Source: Lachnospiraceae bacterium UBA3711 (lineage in GTDB: Bacteria; Bacillota; Clostridia; Lachnospirales; Lachnospiraceae). Taken from it: DNA of 17,565 nt. The stretch spans positions 18,090 to 35,654 of the forward strand of contig DFHY01000020.1 of the NCBI GenBank assembly GCA_002371345.1, given 5' to 3'. Under the pieces are notes generated by a model. That model ran no database searches, was not told where the DNA came from, and worked only from the letters and a program-made list of their open reading frames with translations. This document shows positions 16,811 to 17,565 of this stretch, piece by piece; the stretch's first letter is position 1, and every line of letters begins with the position of its first letter. Both the position numbers and the translations under genes were made by a program.

Positions 16811-17565
16811 ATGAATGTATCACCGCTTCAGGCTGCAAGATACGAATACACACCTAAGCTTCCGGGCATGCTCAGACACGGCATTGCCGACATCTGCGTG
16901 AAGGAGGGCGAGGAGACCAGGAGTGTTGCGGACCAGGAGAAGATCAAGGCACTGTTTCCGAATACCTATGGCAAGAAGGAGATAACCTTCCAGAAGGGAA
17001 GCAACACCTCCGCGCCGAAGAAGCAGGTTGTCGGCGTTATCCTGTCAGGCGGACAGGCTCCCGGAGGACATAATGTTGTCTGCGGACTGTATGACGCTCT
17101 GAAGGCGACTGACAGCGAGAATGTTCTCTATGGATTCAAGGGCGGCCCGAGCGGACTTCTCGATGACGACTACATCATCTTTGACGATGAGTATATCGAC
17201 CAGTTCAGGAACACCGGCGGATTCGATATCATCGGCTCAGGAAGGACGAAGCTTGAAACTGAGGAGCAGTTCGCTGTCGCGGCTAAGGTCTGCAAGGAAC
17301 ACGGCATCACCGCTATCGTTATCATCGGCGGCGACGACTCCAACACTAACGCGGCTGTCCTGGCTGAGTATATGGCGGCGCATAACACAGGCGTGCAGGT
17401 CATCGGCTGCCCGAAGACCATCGACGGCGACCTGAAGAATGAGGATATTGAGGCCTCCTTCGGATTCGACACCGCGACGAAGACCTACAGCGAACTGATC
17501 GGAAATATCGAGAGAGACTGCAATTCGGCCAAGAAGTACTGGCACTTCATCAAGGTCATGGGCCG
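16811..17565 (+). CDS. pfp: PPi-dependent 6-phosphofructokinase, 3' end missing
   Basis: The first 251 codons of a phosphofructokinase that runs past the window end. The start at 16811 has AAAGGAG at 16796-16802. The N-terminal extension of about 70 residues before the first Rossmann strand (VVGVILSGGQAPGGHNVV, about 73-90) indicates the long PPi-dependent group rather than the 320-residue ATP enzyme. Two residues decide the phosphoryl donor: the GGDDS motif (173-177) has Asp where ATP enzymes have Gly, and PKTIDGDL (201-208) has Lys202, both hallmarks of use of pyrophosphate. The enzyme would reversibly convert fructose 6-phosphate and PPi to fructose 1,6-bisphosphate and Pi in glycolysis and gluconeogenesis. 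It fits with PFOR in an anaerobic fermenter that conserves ATP. No strong promoter was found in the 136-base gap before it. Confidence 0.95.
   Translation, partial: MNVSPLQAARYEYTPKLPGMLRHGIADICVKEGEETRSVADQEKIKALFPNTYGKKEITFQKGSNTSAPKKQVVGVILSGGQAPGGHNVVCGLYDALKATDSENVLYGFKGGPSGLLDDDYIIFDDEYIDQFRNTGGFDIIGSGRTKLETEEQFAVAAKVCKEHGITAIVIIGGDDSNTNAAVLAEYMAAHNTGVQVIGCPKTIDGDLKNEDIEASFGFDTATKTYSELIGNIERDCNSAKKYWHFIKVMG

Overview
The window looks like chromosome from a low-to-mid GC anaerobic Firmicute, most plausibly a clostridial relative of the Lachnospiraceae. The grounds are gene content and style: a single-chain pyruvate:ferredoxin oxidoreductase, a PPi-type phosphofructokinase, single-chain class II glycyl-tRNA synthetase, a YkpA/YbiT-type ABC-F protein, strong AGGAGG ribosome binding sites and sigma-A-like promoters. 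Species cannot be named from this. All recognisable genes are on the + strand. I see no rRNA, tRNA, CRISPR array, transposase or phage gene, and no gene-free stretch longer than about 190 bases.

Layout. (1) 1-3845: the end of a GNAT acetyltransferase gene overlaps by 4 bases a membrane diguanylate cyclase (dCache-HAMP-GGDEF), followed 36 bases later by an ABC-F ATPase. (2) 3846-7517: a 138-base gap with a good promoter and a terminator-like hairpin, then nifJ, complete at 1177 residues. (3) 7518-8671: three tandem hairpins, then an unrecognised multi-pass membrane protein with a C-terminal soluble domain. (4) 8672-14392: an extended -10 promoter, then a TIGR01906/DUF1461-like membrane protein, an M16C (presequence-protease-like) metallopeptidase, the GTPase Era and RecO, with gaps of 56-101 bases and no convincing terminator, so possibly one transcription unit. 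(5) 14393-16674: a near-consensus promoter drives an unknown lipoprotein and, 7 bases on, glycyl-tRNA synthetase. (6) 16675-17565: a nested inverted repeat, then the first 251 codons of a PPi-dependent phosphofructokinase that runs off the end.

How they fit together. The window is mainly housekeeping: pyruvate oxidation and PPi-linked glycolysis of an anaerobic fermenter, ribosome assembly (Era), recombination (RecO), translation (GlyRS, ABC-F), peptide turnover (M16C) and one c-di-GMP input module. I found no clearly new multi-gene system. The points most worth a second look are an in-frame, palindrome-rich 36-codon stretch in the KH domain of Era, a terminator-like hairpin inside the nifJ leader, an ABC-F protein whose nucleotide-site defects all map to one composite site, and structured intergenic elements at 7522-7628 and 16722-16773.
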